Shown here piece by piece: positions 5,366-6,712 of a stretch of 6,712 nucleotides of DNA (within the stretch, counting starts at the first letter, position 1; every line of letters starts with the position of its first letter). Position numbers and translations under genes: made by a program. Under the pieces are notes generated by a model. That model was not told where the DNA came from. It was given only the letters and a program-made list of their open reading frames with translations, and made no database searches. The DNA comes from an uncultured Holophagaceae bacterium (lineage in GTDB: Bacteria; Acidobacteriota; Holophagae; Holophagales; Holophagaceae): assembly GCA_903876615.1 (NCBI GenBank), contig CAIRAS010000320.1, positions 1-6,712 of the forward strand, given 5' to 3'.

Positions 5366-5385
5366 GAGGCCGAGAGAGGCCGATA
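5366..5385 (+). repeat. Tandem 10-bp direct repeat before the deacetylase gene
   Basis: GAGGCCGAGA is followed immediately by GAGGCCGATA, two copies matching at 9 of 10 positions, ending 17 bases before the ATG at 5403. One-helical-turn spacing fits a site for a regulator bound on one face of DNA, but a chance duplication in GC-rich sequence is equally possible. Confidence 0.3.
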
Positions 5386-5402
5386 CCCAGCTAAGATTTC
5401 CC

Positions 5403-6251
5403 ATGCGCTTCCAGCTTCCCACCGCCGACCTCTTCATCCCGGACGCCCTGGAGCCCACCGCGGCCCTGGCGCGCACGACGCACCTGGCGGTCGGCGCCCA
5501 CCAGGACGACCTGGAGATCATGGCCTTCCACGGCATCGAGGCCTGCTACCAGCGCGAGGACGCGTGGTTCCTGGGCGCCGTGGTCACCGATGGCGGCGGC
5601 TCGGCCCGGGACGGCCGCTACCGGGACTGCACGGACGAGCAGATGAAGGCCATCCGGCGCGAGGAGCAGCGGGCCGCGGCCCGGCTCGGACAGTTCGGCG
5701 CCTGCGTCCAGCTGGACTACCCCAGCGCCGCCGTGAAGGGCGCGGACCCCCGGCCCGTGGCGGATCTCGCGGCCCTGCTGGCGGCGGCGCGGCCCCAGGT
5801 GGTCTACACCCACAACCTGGCCGACAAGCACGACACCCACGTGGCCGTGGCCCTGCGGGTCCTCGCCGCACTCCGCAGCCTGCCCCAGGCCCAGCGCCCG
5901 CTGCGCCTGCTGGGCTGCGAGGTCTGGCGCGACCTGGACTGGCTCCCGGACACGGACAAGGTGGCCCTGGACGTGAGCGCCCGGGAGGACCTGCAGGCGG
6001 CGCTGCTCGCCGTGTTCGACAGCCAGATCGCGGGGGGGAAGCGCTACGACCTGGCCACCCTCGGCCGGCGCAAGGCCCACGCCACCTACCACGCCAGCCA
6101 TGGCCTGGACGCCACGGCGGGCCTGACCTTCGCCATGGACCTGACCCCGCTGCTGCGGGACGAGGCCCTCGATCCAGGGGCCTTCGCCCTGGGCTTCCTG
6201 GCGCGGTTCCGCGATGACGTCGCAGACCGGCTGGGGCGCCTGAGGCCTTGA
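5403..6251 (+). CDS. PIG-L family (LmbE-like) zinc N-deacetylase
   Basis: A 282-aa protein, normal for the family. PIG-L/LmbE enzymes remove N-acetyl groups from GlcNAc-type sugars using a zinc held by a HxDD motif and a distal His. The sequence shows GAHQDDLEIMAFHG (His33, Asp35, Asp36), where Gln replaces the usual Pro of AHPDD. It then shows VTDGGGSARDG (61-71), the family helix AIRREEQRAAARLG (83-96), and THNLADKHDTHVAVA (136-150), with His146 as the likely third zinc ligand. CEVWRDLDW and the FDSQIAGGKRYDLATLGRRK area are further conserved-looking stretches. No signal peptide is seen, so it is likely cytosolic. The start at 5403 is chosen because the reading frame upstream runs into the inverted-repeat element and loses protein character; the Shine-Dalgarno is weak. 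It follows the ROK gene and probably acts on the same N-acetylated sugar or conjugate. Confidence 0.87.
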   Translation: MRFQLPTADLFIPDALEPTAALARTTHLAVGAHQDDLEIMAFHGIEACYQREDAWFLGAVVTDGGGSARDGRYRDCTDEQMKAIRREEQRAAARLGQFGACVQLDYPSAAVKGADPRPVADLAALLAAARPQVVYTHNLADKHDTHVAVALRVLAALRSLPQAQRPLRLLGCEVWRDLDWLPDTDKVALDVSAREDLQAALLAVFDSQIAGGKRYDLATLGRRKAHATYHASHGLDATAGLTFAMDLTPLLRDEALDPGAFALGFLARFRDDVADRLGRLRP

Positions 6252-6495
6252 CAGTCTGTAAATGCCATTTTCAAGTTTGGGCAGGAATGCCGAGTTTTTA
6301 GTGCTTTAGGTCACCGATTGAGGGTCCGGCAGTGCCCAGGAGGGCGGCTGGAGCTAGAGTCATGTCGTCCTGTTTCCGGCCCTTGAAGCATACCGCCGCA
6401 GCCTCGGGACAGGCTCCCCGGCGACCTTCTCTCGACCGCAGTTGCCATCCGGGCTTCCGCCCCTCTTTCTCAAACCCCATCCACCTGGAGAACCC
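6252..6495. other. 244-bp intergenic leader upstream of gdhA
   Basis: The first 60 bases are clearly AT-richer than the surroundings and probably contain the gdhA promoter. TTGACA (6248-6253) overlaps the deacetylase stop codon, but no -10-like hexamer lies 16-18 bases further on. A small hairpin AGCCT-n6-AGGCT is at 6400-6415. The rest suggests a fairly long, GC-rich 5' leader, and no recognised riboswitch pattern could be assigned. No terminator with a T-tract was found after the deacetylase gene. Confidence 0.4.
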
Positions 6496-6712
6496 ATGAG
6501 CCAGTACGTCAATGAAGTCCTCGAAGGCATGAAGAAGAAGGCGCCCTGGGAGAGCCTGTTCATCCAGGCCGCCACCGAGATCCTGCACTCCCTGGACCCG
6601 GTCCTCGAGAAGGAGCCGAAGTACAAGAAGCACGCCATCCTGGAGCGGGTGGTGGAGCCCGAGCGGGTCATCGGCTTCCGGGTGCCCTGGGTGGACGACA
6701 AGGGCATGATCC
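6496..6712 (+). CDS. gdhA: NADP-type glutamate dehydrogenase, N-terminal end (partial)
   Basis: The first 72 codons are present and the gene runs off the right edge. The sequence matches the N-terminus of hexameric, GdhA-type glutamate dehydrogenases: MSQYVNEVLEGMKKKAPWE, then the helix ending DPVLEKEPKY, then LERVVEPERVIGFRVPWVDD, which is the family's hallmark lead-in to the substrate-binding domain. The enzyme interconverts glutamate with 2-oxoglutarate and ammonium; the GdhA group is usually NADP(H)-linked and works in ammonium assimilation in the cytosol. The catalytic lysines and the coenzyme-binding domain lie beyond the window, so coenzyme preference is inferred from subfamily. The start at 6496 has GGAG 5 bases upstream. 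It is preceded by a 244-bp leader, so it is likely transcribed from its own promoter. Confidence 0.92.
   Translation, partial: MSQYVNEVLEGMKKKAPWESLFIQAATEILHSLDPVLEKEPKYKKHAILERVVEPERVIGFRVPWVDDKGMI

Noticed and set aside
5178..5402. 75-codon N-terminal extension of the PIG-L gene (including a CGICG run)
   Set aside because: It is translated from the inverted-repeat element. PIG-L proteins normally begin a few residues before the strand leading to HxDD, which fits the start at 5403.
6248..6253. TTGACA as the -35 box of the gdhA promoter
   Set aside because: No -10-like hexamer lies 16-18 bases downstream, and it overlaps the deacetylase stop; it may be coincidence.
6311..6495. Riboswitch in the gdhA leader
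   Set aside because: Only a 5-bp hairpin (6400-6415) is visible, and no known riboswitch core could be matched by eye.

Overview
The window is GC-rich bacterial chromosome with compact genes. The proteins look like those of Holophaga/Geothrix-type Acidobacteriota. That is an impression from sequence style and family membership, not the result of a search. No rRNA, tRNA, CRISPR array, transposase or phage gene was found.

Layout, left to right. (1) The C-terminal end of a MerR-family regulator on + runs in from the left edge (to 190). (2) Convergent with it, on -, is a small protein with the type II 3-dehydroquinate dehydratase (AroQ) fold that has lost most of the catalytic residues (209-646). 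(3) A 245-bp gap holds a strong 11-bp stem-loop. (4) A 444-aa von Willebrand factor A (VWA) protein with an intact metal site lies on - (892-2226). (5) A DUF4258-like small protein lies on - (2357-2641) with a GTG start. (6) A divergent 190-aa basic, coiled-coil protein of unknown function lies on + (2788-3360). (7) Convergent with it, 6 bp away, is a DUF2835 protein on - (3367-3591). (8) A divergent promoter region contains an 8-bp inverted repeat (3592-3750). (9) A long, divergent ROK-family protein lies on + (3751-5142). (10) A 190-bp region is bounded by imperfect inverted repeats built from 9-bp CCGCAGATG-type units (5171-5360). (11) A PIG-L-family deacetylase lies on + (5403-6251). (12) A 244-bp leader is followed by the 5' end of an NADP-type glutamate dehydrogenase, gdhA, cut by the right edge (6496-6712).

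The most coherent functional unit is the ROK protein plus the PIG-L deacetylase: a sugar-kinase fold followed by a zinc N-deacetylase, as expected for use of an N-acetylated amino sugar or glycoconjugate. Both belong to distinctive subfamilies: the ROK lacks the usual His/Cys zinc site and carries about 155 extra N-terminal residues, and the PIG-L has AHQDD instead of AHPDD. Their substrate is not evident. The neighbouring glutamate dehydrogenase handles ammonium but has its own leader, and a link to the pair is only speculation. The left half is a mix of small conserved or orphan proteins with no clear common pathway.

The observations most worth checking are the catalytically stripped AroQ-fold protein, the ROK/PIG-L pair as an uncharacterised pathway, and the inverted-repeat element between them.
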